Source: Bacteroidota bacterium
GTDB lineage: Bacteria; Bacteroidota; Bacteroidia; 2-12-FULL-35-15
DNA: 59,835 nucleotides
Assembly: GCA_947447995.1 (NCBI GenBank)
Contig: CANFLQ010000006.1
Coordinates: 1-59,835, forward strand
Direction of reading: 5' to 3'
Positions 15,980 through 24,945 of this stretch are shown one piece after another (positions within the stretch are counted from its first letter, which is position 1; every line of letters starts with the position of its first letter). The notes beneath the pieces are model-generated. The model searched no databases, had not been told where the DNA came from, and saw only the letters and a program-made list of their open reading frames with translations. The translations under genes were made by a program, and so were the position numbers.

Positions 15980-17713
15980 CTAAAAATAATTTACAATGCC
16001 GAAATGGATTTTTCCATCCCGCAACTGAATGGGATTATTGAATTGTTTACCCAACGCATAGTTAATAGAAAAAATACCTGCCTTGGTTTCAAAACTAACA
16101 CCTGTACCAAAACCATAAGGGGTATCTTTTACATAATTATTTACACTATTGTTCTCATACCAGGCACCATCGCCAAATATGTACAGATAGGAGTTTTGCT
16201 CTAGGATAAAACGATATTCTAATGTTAAAATAGAATACGAAGAAGCAAAAATAGATTCTTCATTAAAGCCTCTCAATGTTTTTAAGCCACCGATACGGTA
16301 CAACTCATTCTGAAAAATAGATTTCCCCTCTAAAAATGCTGCCTTTACTCCCACTTTAAATGTGCTTCTGCCAACGATTGGAATAAATAAACTTCCATCA
16401 AAATCGGCATTGTATTGTGTTGAATTAAGAATTAATTTTTCATACACTACCTGATTTAACTTCGGATTTTTATTGATGTGTTTTGTTCCAACACTAGCAT
16501 TTACAACAACCGAAAAACCTTTTCGGGGATTTAACCGATAATCCAGCTTTTCATATTTTAAACCTAAACCATACATATTATTGTTAACATCAGCATAAGT
16601 GGGCAATGTGGTAACATTTTCCAGTCCTTTTGTTGAAAGTAATGTAGATGTTTTATTGCTGTAAAATATCTTAAAATAGTTGCCGCCAAGCAACAAATAT
16701 TGCAAACCAATATTTTGATTTACATCCAAAAATGTAGTGTCTCTTTTATACAGTTTAAAATTATAATCGATACCAAAAGGGGAACGAAAAACAAAAGGGT
16801 AAACGAGTCGCAATTTCAGGTCTTGCGTTTGCGTTTGCAACCTGCGCCAATTCAAATCTATCAGTTCTCCTCTGCCCAAGCCGTTCTCCAACTTTAAATG
16901 AACATCACCGGTAAACAATATATTACCAGTTTTAGCATCGGGTAAAATACCAACAATACCATCAAACTGACTCGATTTTTTTTTATCAAGGTTTAAAATT
17001 AGCTTAGTATTTTTATTAGTAAAATTTACAATTGAAGGCTGCGTGGTTCGTAAAAAAGAAAGCTCTGCAATTCGGGTATTTACTTTTTTTAAGCGTGATT
17101 CATCATAAGGACTACCGGGTTTTATTCCCAAATAATTGTATAAATATACAGATGCTATTTTAGCAGACCCTTTTACAACAATACTATCAATTTTTCGTTC
17201 TTCGTTGCGTGTTAGTTTTAGTTGTGCATAAATATTATCTTTTGAAACAACAATGCTATCAAGTTTTACAGACGCAAACGGAAAACCATTGTTTTCAAAA
17301 TAAGTGATTAACTTTTCCTGAACCAATTTTACATCTTTAAAATAAACAGGTTTATTATTGTATAATTTTTCACGAAATCCTATTTCACTCAATACTCCTT
17401 CGTCTATATTTCCTTTTTTAAGATAGGCCCATTTGTATTGCTCTCCAATGTTCAAAAAAACTTTTTGAGTAATGGAGTCTTCAATTATACTGTCGTAAGT
17501 GGCGGCTAAATAAGCATTGTCATAACATGTTGATAAAACCTTTTGTAATTCTTTATCGCGTTCAGTTTTAAAAATAAATGTTTTTGAATATGAAATTTTT
17601 TTAAAAAAAACAGGATTATCAGCCGATTGAATTTCCAACACATATTTCTGTTGTGCGCTGAGGGAAGCACAAATAATGCAAAAAGTGAAAAACAAAACTG
17701 TTTGTAAACGCAT
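15980..17713 (-). CDS. BamA/TamA-type outer membrane protein (surface antigen D15)
   Basis: A 577-residue protein with signal peptide (1-20, ending SLSAQ), an N-terminal region with POTRA-like beta-alpha repeats (about 110-240) and a C-terminal 16-strand-type barrel (about 270-577) of the Omp85 family. It has the loop-6-like GLKTLRGF and ends in an aromatic residue (IVNYF), the usual barrel end. It is too short for BamA (five POTRA), so it is a TamA/ShlB-like relative that inserts or moves proteins across the outer membrane. The substrate is unknown. It is a single gene with spacing on both sides. Confidence 0.85.
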   Translation of the reverse strand: MRLQTVLFFTFCIICASLSAQQKYVLEIQSADNPVFFKKISYSKTFIFKTERDKELQKVLSTCYDNAYLAATYDSIIEDSITQKVFLNIGEQYKWAYLKKGNIDEGVLSEIGFREKLYNNKPVYFKDVKLVQEKLITYFENNGFPFASVKLDSIVVSKDNIYAQLKLTRNEERKIDSIVVKGSAKIASVYLYNYLGIKPGSPYDESRLKKVNTRIAELSFLRTTQPSIVNFTNKNTKLILNLDKKKSSQFDGIVGILPDAKTGNILFTGDVHLKLENGLGRGELIDLNWRRLQTQTQDLKLRLVYPFVFRSPFGIDYNFKLYKRDTTFLDVNQNIGLQYLLLGGNYFKIFYSNKTSTLLSTKGLENVTTLPTYADVNNNMYGLGLKYEKLDYRLNPRKGFSVVVNASVGTKHINKNPKLNQVVYEKLILNSTQYNADFDGSLFIPIVGRSTFKVGVKAAFLEGKSIFQNELYRIGGLKTLRGFNEESIFASSYSILTLEYRFILEQNSYLYIFGDGAWYENNSVNNYVKDTPYGFGTGVSFETKAGIFSINYALGKQFNNPIQLRDGKIHFGIVNYF

Positions 17714-18026
17714 TGTGGAATGGAACGCTGATTATTATGATTTTTAAGATAGGTTAAGAACTTAAATTATATTTACTAAACTCTGCAATAATAAATGAAC
17801 TTCTCTACACTAAAAATACAGAGATTAAAAAATAAAATAATGAAATTATTTCGTAGCAAATATTTAATCCAAAGCGTCATTGCGAGGAATGACGCCACCA
17901 ACCGAAATTTTGTAGAAACTGAAAGTCTTGTACCCAAGTGCGTAGTTTCAACTAACAAACTGAAACAATAATTCATTTTTTATCTAAAAGATCGTAATAA
18001 TCTGCGTTCTATCAAATCAATAAAAC
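17714..18026. other. Gene-free stretch with palindrome CGTCATTGCGAGGAATGACG
   Basis: About 310 bases before the 3' end of pheT. A 20-base near-perfect palindrome lies at 17875-17894 and shares CGTCATTGCGAG with the element at 57541-57734. It is probably a decayed partial copy. Nothing else stands out; the frames across it are translations of the repeat. Confidence 0.6.
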
Positions 18027-20576
18027 TTAACGAATCTCTGCTCCTGCTTTTTCCTGATACGTTTTGATCAACTTTTCCATAATTTTCTCAATTTGCTTAT
18101 CTGTCAACGTTGCTGTATCATCTTGCAAAATAAAACTCAAAGCGTAGGATTTTTTTCCGGCAGGTAATTTATCACCTTCGTAAACATCAAACAAATTAAC
18201 GTTTTTTAACATGTTTTTTTCGGACTGATACGCCAGCTGCTCAAGCTGCTCAAACTGAATTGCTTTATCAATCAACAAAGCTAAATCGCGTTTTACTTCA
18301 GGAAACTTAGGCACTTCGGTATACGTTACAGTAGTTTGTTTTACCGCCTCAATAATTAAATCCCAATTAAAATCAGCGTAAAAAACTTCTTGTTTAATGT
18401 CCATTAATTTTAAAATAGACTTGGAAACAGCACCAAATTCTACCAATGCTTTTTTATTCCATGTAAAAGACAAACCGCTCGAAAAAATATCGCTATCTAC
18501 TTCTGTCAACTTTATATTTTTTATTCCCAATCGTTCCAAGACAGCATTTACAAAACCTTTTAACGTGTAAAAATTAACCGTTTCTTTTTTTGAACTCCAA
18601 TTTTCATCTTGTTTACTTCCGGTAAGGAATACAGATAAATGTTTTGTTTCGATATATTTATTGGTATCGCCGGCGTTTATTGCAATGTATGTTTTTCCAA
18701 ATTCATACAATTTCAAATCAGCATTTTTACGATTTTGATTGTAAGCAATCGTTTCTAATCCGCTAAATAAAAGTGTTTGACGCAATACATTCAAATCGCT
18801 GCTCAATGGATTCATCATTGTTACACTTCTATCCGCACTTAACGATTTTAGTTTGGTTGCATATTCACCCTTCGTTAACGACAAACACATCATTTCAGAA
18901 AAACCATTATTACTTAGTAATGCCGAAATAACATTTTGAACTTTTTCTTTATCAGGTTTTTCAGCATATTGAATGGATGAATTTAATGTTTCAGGAATCT
19001 CTACATTATTATAACCATAGATTCTCAACACTTCTTCAATTACATCCTGCTCGCGCTGAACGTCCACTTTAAATGGCGGAACAGAAAGCAATAAGGCATC
19101 GTGCCCTTCGTGTTCTATTTCAATATTTAATGATTTTAAAATATTTTTGATAATATCCTGATCAATTTCTTTACCAATCAAACGATCACATTTAGCAAAC
19201 GAAAACGGAACTTTAAAATTTTCTATTTTCTTTGGATAGACATCTACAATCTCTGACGAAATTTCTCCGCCGGCAATTTCTTTAATCAACACAGCTGCAC
19301 GTTTTAAGGCATAAACTGTTATGTTTGGATCTGTACCTCTTTCAAAACGAAAGGTTGCATCTGTTTTTAACGAATGGCGTTTGGATGTTTTACGAACCGA
19401 GGTTGAATTAAAATACGCACTTTCTAAAAAAATATTTTTTGTTAAAACAGTTACACCTGAATCAATTCCACCAAACACACCAGCAATACACATTCCACCT
19501 TCTGCATCACATATCATTAAATCCTCCGACGATAAATCACGTTCAACTCCATCCAATGTTTTAAATTTTGTTTTATCGGCTAATTTTTTAACGACCACTG
19601 TATTGCCTTTAATTTTATCTGCATCAAAGGCATGCATAGGCTGACCTAATTCATGCAACACGTAATTGGTAATATCTACTACATTGTTGATAGAACGTAC
19701 ACCAATAGCTTTTAGTCTGTTCTTCAACCATTCCGGAGATTCGGCAACAGTAATATTAGAGATTGTTAAACCTGAATAACGCGGACAAGCAACCGTATCT
19801 TCTATAACAACTTCAATTTTCAAATTATCCGAATCAACGGCAAATTTATCTATTGAAGGTAGAATCAATGTTTTTTTAATATTTTTTTTATCCGATGAAT
19901 TTACTTTGTTCACAGATTGTAAATCTGTGTTACTTTTTTGCACAGATTTAAAATCTGTGTTACCTTTCAAATCTGTGCTACAATTATAAACTGCAACCAA
20001 ATCGCGTGCAACCCCAACATGAGAAGCAGCATCCGCGCGATTAGGTGTTAAACCAATTTCAAATACTTCGTCATTTTCAATTTTAAAATATTCTTTTGCA
20101 GGTGTACCAATTTTTACATTGTCTTCAAGTACCATAATGCCTTCGTGTGATGTACCCAATCCAATTTCATCTTCGGCACATATCATTCCTTCCGAAAGTT
20201 GTCCGCGTATTTTTGATTTTTTAATTTCAAAAGGTTCTCCAACGGTTGGATACATTGTTGCTCCAATTGTAGCAACAATAACTGTTTGTCCCGCAGCTAC
20301 ATTACTTGCACCACAAACAATATTCAACAAAGTACCTGTTCCAACATCAACTGTGGTAACACTTAATCGGTCAGCATCCGGATGTTTCTCTTTTGTTATA
20401 ACCTTTCCAACAACCAATCCTTCTAAACCGCCTTTAATGGATTCAAAATTTTCGATGCTTTCTACTTCCAAACCGCAATCTGTTAATAATTTACCTGCAT
20501 CTTCTGCCGACAAATCAATACTTGTATTCAAATCAGAAGAAATATATTCCTTAAGCCAGTTATATGATATTTTCAT
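18027..20576 (-). CDS. pheT: Phenylalanyl-tRNA synthetase beta subunit
   Basis: An 849-residue subunit of the alpha2-beta2 enzyme that charges tRNA-Phe. Domains in order: N-terminal B1 with the tRNA-binding EMAP-like fold (about 45-150, HPDADRLSV, IVCGASN), a variable linker (about 195-230), B3/4 (about 240-400), B5 (about 415-490), catalytic-like core (about 500-720), and C-terminal anticodon-binding FDX-ACB (about 755-848, PEVKRDLALLID). Length is slightly above the family norm; the excess falls at residues 199-222, where a tandem palindromic repeat has been translated in frame. The alpha subunit pheS is not in the window. Confidence 0.95.
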   Translation of the reverse strand: MKISYNWLKEYISSDLNTSIDLSAEDAGKLLTDCGLEVESIENFESIKGGLEGLVVGKVITKEKHPDADRLSVTTVDVGTGTLLNIVCGASNVAAGQTVIVATIGATMYPTVGEPFEIKKSKIRGQLSEGMICAEDEIGLGTSHEGIMVLEDNVKIGTPAKEYFKIENDEVFEIGLTPNRADAASHVGVARDLVAVYNCSTDLKGNTDFKSVQKSNTDLQSVNKVNSSDKKNIKKTLILPSIDKFAVDSDNLKIEVVIEDTVACPRYSGLTISNITVAESPEWLKNRLKAIGVRSINNVVDITNYVLHELGQPMHAFDADKIKGNTVVVKKLADKTKFKTLDGVERDLSSEDLMICDAEGGMCIAGVFGGIDSGVTVLTKNIFLESAYFNSTSVRKTSKRHSLKTDATFRFERGTDPNITVYALKRAAVLIKEIAGGEISSEIVDVYPKKIENFKVPFSFAKCDRLIGKEIDQDIIKNILKSLNIEIEHEGHDALLLSVPPFKVDVQREQDVIEEVLRIYGYNNVEIPETLNSSIQYAEKPDKEKVQNVISALLSNNGFSEMMCLSLTKGEYATKLKSLSADRSVTMMNPLSSDLNVLRQTLLFSGLETIAYNQNRKNADLKLYEFGKTYIAINAGDTNKYIETKHLSVFLTGSKQDENWSSKKETVNFYTLKGFVNAVLERLGIKNIKLTEVDSDIFSSGLSFTWNKKALVEFGAVSKSILKLMDIKQEVFYADFNWDLIIEAVKQTTVTYTEVPKFPEVKRDLALLIDKAIQFEQLEQLAYQSEKNMLKNVNLFDVYEGDKLPAGKKSYALSFILQDDTATLTDKQIEKIMEKLIKTYQEKAGAEIR
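19911..19979. repeat. In-frame tandem palindromes inside pheT
   Basis: Three units: CACAGATT-gta-AATCTGTG at 19911-19929, CACAGATTT-A-AAATCTGTG at 19941-19959, and half a unit (AAATCTGTGCTAC) at 19967-19979. Translated on the minus strand they encode two near-repeats, NTDFKSVQK and NTDLQSVNK, in the pheT linker (residues about 199-222). The same palindrome is not seen elsewhere in the window. Confidence 0.85.
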
Positions 20577-20736
20577 TTTGTTTTGTTAGATAATTTTGTA
20601 AAAACGTCAGTGGTCAACAATAAATTAACTCCCCGCCAATTTAAGATAGCAAAAATAAGAAAATTATCGCAAGGAAAACAATCAAATTTACAGTTTCAGA
20701 CAGGTCATTTTATAGCCTAAAACAATAATAAATACT

Positions 20737-20744
20737 TACTTTCG
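20737..20744 (+). promoter_or_regulatory. Possible -7 element of the MutS-like gene
   Basis: TACTTTCG is one base off TAnnTTTG and lies about 50 bases before the ATG at 20795. No clear -33 TTG was found. Confidence 0.3.
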
Positions 20745-20794
20745 CAGGTATTAAGTTTACGATTGATTCTACCCAAAAATAATTGAATTGAATA

Positions 20795-22588
20795 ATGAAT
20801 AATTTACTTGAGTTTTACACCAACAAAATTGCTGATTTCAACAAACAAATTGAAGTTCAAAAAGGCAAAACCAATCTTATATTTTACAGCAGATTGTTTC
20901 TCTTCATTGCTGCTCTAGGGTTGTTTTTTTACTTTGTTGGCAATCATACAAGTATTGCAGTAACTACTGCTGCAATTACAATTGTAGCATTTCTGATATT
21001 ATTACGTTTAGAAATTACCTTCTCCAGAAAAATAACTTTTTTACAAAATTTAATAAAAGTAAATGAGGTTGAAATTGATTTATTAAAGGGCAATTATGAA
21101 AAACTAAACGAAGGAAAAGAGTTTATTGATAAACACCATAATTTTATTGCTGATCTGGATATTTTTGGCAGACGATCTATTTTTCAACTCCTGAACAGAA
21201 CATCTACTTATTCGGGGCGCACAAAACTTGCCAGATGGCTTACTGCCCCTTTCCTTGATAATAACGAAATTGTAAAACGACAAGAAGCGATAAAAAATCT
21301 TTCGGACAAACCGGAATGGTGCCAACACTTTATCGCATTGGGAATTACAAATAAAGAAGAAGCTGCTGATAAAGATGTGATACAGGATTGGTTAAACGAA
21401 CCAAATTATTTTTCTTCCACCATTTTAAAAATTGTTTCAGTTTTATTACCTGCACTTACTATTATTGCATTAGCACTATATTCATTTGGAATTACAGGTT
21501 CCTCAGCTTTCGCTATTTTGTTTTTTAGTCAATTGTTAATTGTTGGCACTCACACCAAAAAAATCAATCAGATACACAACCAATTGAGCAGAAAGTTTGA
21601 TTCTATTGAAAAATATCGCTCACTCATTTCATTAATTGAATCAGAACAATTAAATGCAACAATTTTAAACAACTTAAAAAATAATTTCAAAAACAGTAAA
21701 GAAGGCGCCAGCAACGATATTCAGAAATTAAAAAAACACGTAGATACCTTGGATGCAAGAATGAACATTGTTGTTGCCTTGTTATTGAACGGTATTTTAT
21801 TGTGGGACATTAACGTAATGCGCAACATCGAAAAATGGAGAACTGAACATAAATCCAATTTCTTAAAATGGATAGATGTAATTGGCGAATTTGATGCATT
21901 CATCAGCATTGCATTGTATGCTTACAACAATTCCAAGTACACTTATCCAGAAGTGTACAGCGACTCATTTATCATGCAAGCAGAAAATATAGGTCATCCC
22001 CTGATCAATAAAAACATACTTATAAAAAATGATTATCACATTGAAGGCTTACCAAAAATTGACCTGTTAACCGGCGCCAACATGGCTGGCAAAAGCACTT
22101 TTTTGAGAACCATTGGAGTGAACCTTACACTTGCAATGATTGGCGCTCCGGTATGCGCTTCAAAATTCAAATTTACTCCTATTTTATTATTTACAAGTTT
22201 GCGTACCAACGATTCGTTGCAGGAAAATGAATCCTTTTTTTATGCAGAGCTTAAACGTTTACAATTATTAATTCAACATTATAAAAACAAAGAACAGGTG
22301 TTTTTTTTATTGGATGAAATTTTAAAAGGCACAAATTCCAAAGACCAGCACGCAGGTTCGGAAGCCTTAATAGAAAAAATAATTAAACTTAACGGTTGTG
22401 GAATTGTTGCAACTCACGATGTGGAATTATCGAAACTTAATTTAACACATCCCAATACTATTCGTAATTTATGTTTTGAAATAATGATCAATAATGATAA
22501 ATTAAATTTTGATTACAAAATCAAAGAAGGAGTTTGCTCTACGATGAATGCCTCGTATTTAATGAAAAAAATGGAGATCACGGATTAA
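20795..22588 (+). CDS. Membrane-anchored MutS-like ATPase
   Basis: A 597-residue MutS-related protein with the ABC-type ATPase domain V: Walker A GANMAGKST (about 427-435), LRTNDSLQENESFFYAEL (signature-like region), Walker B VFFLLDEILKGTN and THDVELSKL. It lacks the mismatch-recognition domain I and connector of true MutS. Two hydrophobic pairs (about 27-75 and 213-255) look like transmembrane helices, and the rest between is the MutS core/lever helices. Such MutS-like proteins in Bacteroidota are usually annotated as MutS, but a mismatch-repair role is doubtful. It is not next to MutL. The role is unknown, perhaps membrane-linked DNA or nucleic-acid handling. Confidence 0.85.
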   Translation: MNNLLEFYTNKIADFNKQIEVQKGKTNLIFYSRLFLFIAALGLFFYFVGNHTSIAVTTAAITIVAFLILLRLEITFSRKITFLQNLIKVNEVEIDLLKGNYEKLNEGKEFIDKHHNFIADLDIFGRRSIFQLLNRTSTYSGRTKLARWLTAPFLDNNEIVKRQEAIKNLSDKPEWCQHFIALGITNKEEAADKDVIQDWLNEPNYFSSTILKIVSVLLPALTIIALALYSFGITGSSAFAILFFSQLLIVGTHTKKINQIHNQLSRKFDSIEKYRSLISLIESEQLNATILNNLKNNFKNSKEGASNDIQKLKKHVDTLDARMNIVVALLLNGILLWDINVMRNIEKWRTEHKSNFLKWIDVIGEFDAFISIALYAYNNSKYTYPEVYSDSFIMQAENIGHPLINKNILIKNDYHIEGLPKIDLLTGANMAGKSTFLRTIGVNLTLAMIGAPVCASKFKFTPILLFTSLRTNDSLQENESFFYAELKRLQLLIQHYKNKEQVFFLLDEILKGTNSKDQHAGSEALIEKIIKLNGCGIVATHDVELSKLNLTHPNTIRNLCFEIMINNDKLNFDYKIKEGVCSTMNASYLMKKMEITD

Positions 22589-22609
22589 TGGAACGCAGAT
22601 AATTTAATA

Positions 22610-22740
22610 GAACACAGATTGGACGAATTAGGCGAATTCAAATGGATTTTTATTTTTTTGTAGCGTAATAATTTTGTTATTTCTAACCCTTCTTAATTTT
22701 TTATCTGTGCTAATCAGTCTAATTCGTCTAATCCGTGTTC
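22610..22740. repeat. Imperfect inverted repeat with 20-base arms
   Basis: Arms GAACACAGATTGGACGAATT (22610-22629) and AATTCGTCTAATCCGTGTTC (22721-22740, reverse complement) match at 18 of 20 positions across a 90-base spacer. The element fills the space between the convergent mutS-like and recG genes. Confidence 0.6.
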
Positions 22741-22746
22741 CATTTT

Positions 22747-24858
22747 TTATGAAATCCTGCTCCAATTAGTTTTATTGCTATTCATAGTGGCAAAATGATA
22801 GGCAATATTACTGTTTTCCGATTGTTCCAGATTAGGGTCTTCTGATAAAATTTCTATCACCATATTTCTTGCAGCGTGTAAAATTTGTCCGTCTTTCGCC
22901 AGGTCGGCAATGTTTAAATCAAGCACCCCACTTTGTATAGTACCTGCCATATCGCCCGGACCGCGTAATTTCATGTCTACGTCTGCAATTTCAAAACCAT
23001 CGTTGGTGCGCACCATTGTTTCCATGCGTAGTTTACCATCAGTACCCAATTTATGAGAGGTCATTAAAATACAATAAGATTGGTCTGCTCCTCGCCCAAC
23101 GCGCCCGCGCAACTGATGCAATTGTGACAAACCAAAACGCTCTGCACTTTCTATCACCATCACACTTGCATTGGGCACATTTACACCTACTTCAATAACA
23201 GTTGTTGCAACCATTATTTGTGTTTCACCTTTTACAAAACGTTGCATTTCATACTCCTTTGCATCCGCTTTCATTTGTCCATGCACAATGCTTACCTGAT
23301 AATCCGGCAAAGGAAAAACGCGGGTAATGCTTTCATAGCCATCTATTAAATCTTTATAATCCATTTTCTCGGATTCTTTGATTAATGGATACACTACATA
23401 TATTTGTCGACCTAACTCAATTTGTTCTTTCATAAAACCAAATACTCTGTCTCTGCTGCTATCATACCTATGAACAGTTTGTATTGGTTTACGTCCGGGA
23501 GGTAATTCATCAATTACACTCACATCCAAATCGCCGTACAAGGTCATTGCCAATGTGCGCGGAATAGGTGTTGCAGACATAATAAGCATGTGAGGAGCTT
23601 GTGTATTTTTATTCCACATTTTTGCACGTTGAGCAACACCAAAACGATGTTGCTCATCTATTACTACCAAGCCAATATTTTTAAACTGTACCACATCTTC
23701 CAGCAAAGCATGTGTACCAATCAAAATTTGCATCTCACCACTTTGCAATTGCTCGTGAATGATTCTACGTTGTTTTACTTTTTTTGAACCGGTGAGCAAA
23801 CCAACATTTATATTGAGAGGTTTTAACTGTTCTGAAATAGTTTCGTAATGCTGATTTGCCAATATTTCGGTAGGTGCCATCAAACATGCCTGAAATCCAT
23901 TATCCAAAGCAATAAGCATATTCATCAAGGCTACCATTGTTTTTCCACTCCCTACATCGCCTTGTAACAAACGGTTCATTTGTTTGCCCGAACACATATC
24001 CAAACGAATTTCCTTAATCACCCGTTTTTGTGCATTGGTCAATTCAAACATCAAATGATTGTTGTAAAAATCATTGAAATACCCACCAACTTTGGAAAAC
24101 ACAAAACCTTTATATGTTTTTTCTCTGATTCCTTTTTGCTTTAATAATTTTAACTGAATAAAAAACAACTCCTCAAACTTTAACCTAAACTCTGCCTTTT
24201 TAAGCATTTCAGGATTTTGAGGAAAATGAATTTGTTTGAAAGCTTCTTCACGGGAAATCAGGTGAAAGCGTTCTTTCACAGTATTGGAAAGTATTTCCGG
24301 GATATTATTTTTGATAAGCGCGGTCAGTGCTTTTTGCATACGAGCAATGCCCTTGGTATCAATACTTCTTACTTTTAACTTTTCGGTAGTATTGTAAACA
24401 GCCTGTAAAGCGCTTGCAAAGGTTGTGTTTTCATCACTTACCAATTCTATTTCGGGATGTGAAATATTAAATTTCCCGTTAAAATAAGTGGGCTTACCAA
24501 ATACAATGTATTCATTGGTAAAATGAGGTTTTATTTTTTCAGAAATCCATTTTGCTCCTTGAAACCAAACTAATTCTAACTTCCCCGATTCATCAGCAAA
24601 TGTGGCAACAAATCGCTGTGTGCGCTTAACGCCAACCATTTCTGTATTCACAATTTTACCACGCAATTGAACATAAGGCAAATCGGCATTTATTTCCTTT
24701 ACCTTATAAAATTTAGTACGATCAACGTATCTAAAAGGATAATAGGTAAGCAAATCGGTATACTTAAAAATACGCAATTCTTTCTTGAGCAGTTCAGCCT
24801 TTTGCGGACCAACGCTTTTAAGGTATTCGATAGGAGTATTTAAAAAATTACTTGACAT
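22747..24858 (-). CDS. recG: ATP-dependent DNA helicase RecG
   Basis: A 703-residue branch-migrating helicase that regresses stalled replication forks and processes Holliday junctions. Landmarks: N-terminal wedge/OB domain (about 60-160, QLRGKIVNTE), helicase motif I GDVGSGKT (about 297-304), motif II DEQHRFG (about 399-405; DEQH box as usual for RecG), motif III MSATPIPRT, motif VI QLRGRVGRG, and the C-terminal TRG motif region. Complete and of normal length. A terminator for the upstream peptidase gene lies between the two. Confidence 0.96.
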   Translation of the reverse strand: MSSNFLNTPIEYLKSVGPQKAELLKKELRIFKYTDLLTYYPFRYVDRTKFYKVKEINADLPYVQLRGKIVNTEMVGVKRTQRFVATFADESGKLELVWFQGAKWISEKIKPHFTNEYIVFGKPTYFNGKFNISHPEIELVSDENTTFASALQAVYNTTEKLKVRSIDTKGIARMQKALTALIKNNIPEILSNTVKERFHLISREEAFKQIHFPQNPEMLKKAEFRLKFEELFFIQLKLLKQKGIREKTYKGFVFSKVGGYFNDFYNNHLMFELTNAQKRVIKEIRLDMCSGKQMNRLLQGDVGSGKTMVALMNMLIALDNGFQACLMAPTEILANQHYETISEQLKPLNINVGLLTGSKKVKQRRIIHEQLQSGEMQILIGTHALLEDVVQFKNIGLVVIDEQHRFGVAQRAKMWNKNTQAPHMLIMSATPIPRTLAMTLYGDLDVSVIDELPPGRKPIQTVHRYDSSRDRVFGFMKEQIELGRQIYVVYPLIKESEKMDYKDLIDGYESITRVFPLPDYQVSIVHGQMKADAKEYEMQRFVKGETQIMVATTVIEVGVNVPNASVMVIESAERFGLSQLHQLRGRVGRGADQSYCILMTSHKLGTDGKLRMETMVRTNDGFEIADVDMKLRGPGDMAGTIQSGVLDLNIADLAKDGQILHAARNMVIEILSEDPNLEQSENSNIAYHFATMNSNKTNWSRIS

Positions 24859-24884
24859 AATGCGTCTGCGAATTTAACACAAAA

Positions 24885-24912
24885 AAACGTCCCGCAAAAT
24901 TACGGGACGTTT
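24885..24912 (-). terminator. Terminator after the M4 peptidase gene
   Basis: Ten-base perfect arms (AAACGTCCCG 24885-24894 and CGGGACGTTT 24903-24912) with an eight-base loop, and a run of T on the minus strand side at 24881-24887. It lies between the peptidase stop (24946) and the recG start. Confidence 0.75.
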
Positions 24913-24945
24913 AGAAGTTATTGCCGAATACCGTTTGTTTCAATA

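Noticed and set aside
17776..17976. Minus-strand frame of 66 codons before pheT
   Set aside because: It reads through the CGTCATTGCGAG-type palindrome, and has no family-like content or promoter.
19911..19979. CRISPR array
   Set aside because: Only two and a half palindromic units with unequal, non-unique spacers, inside pheT.
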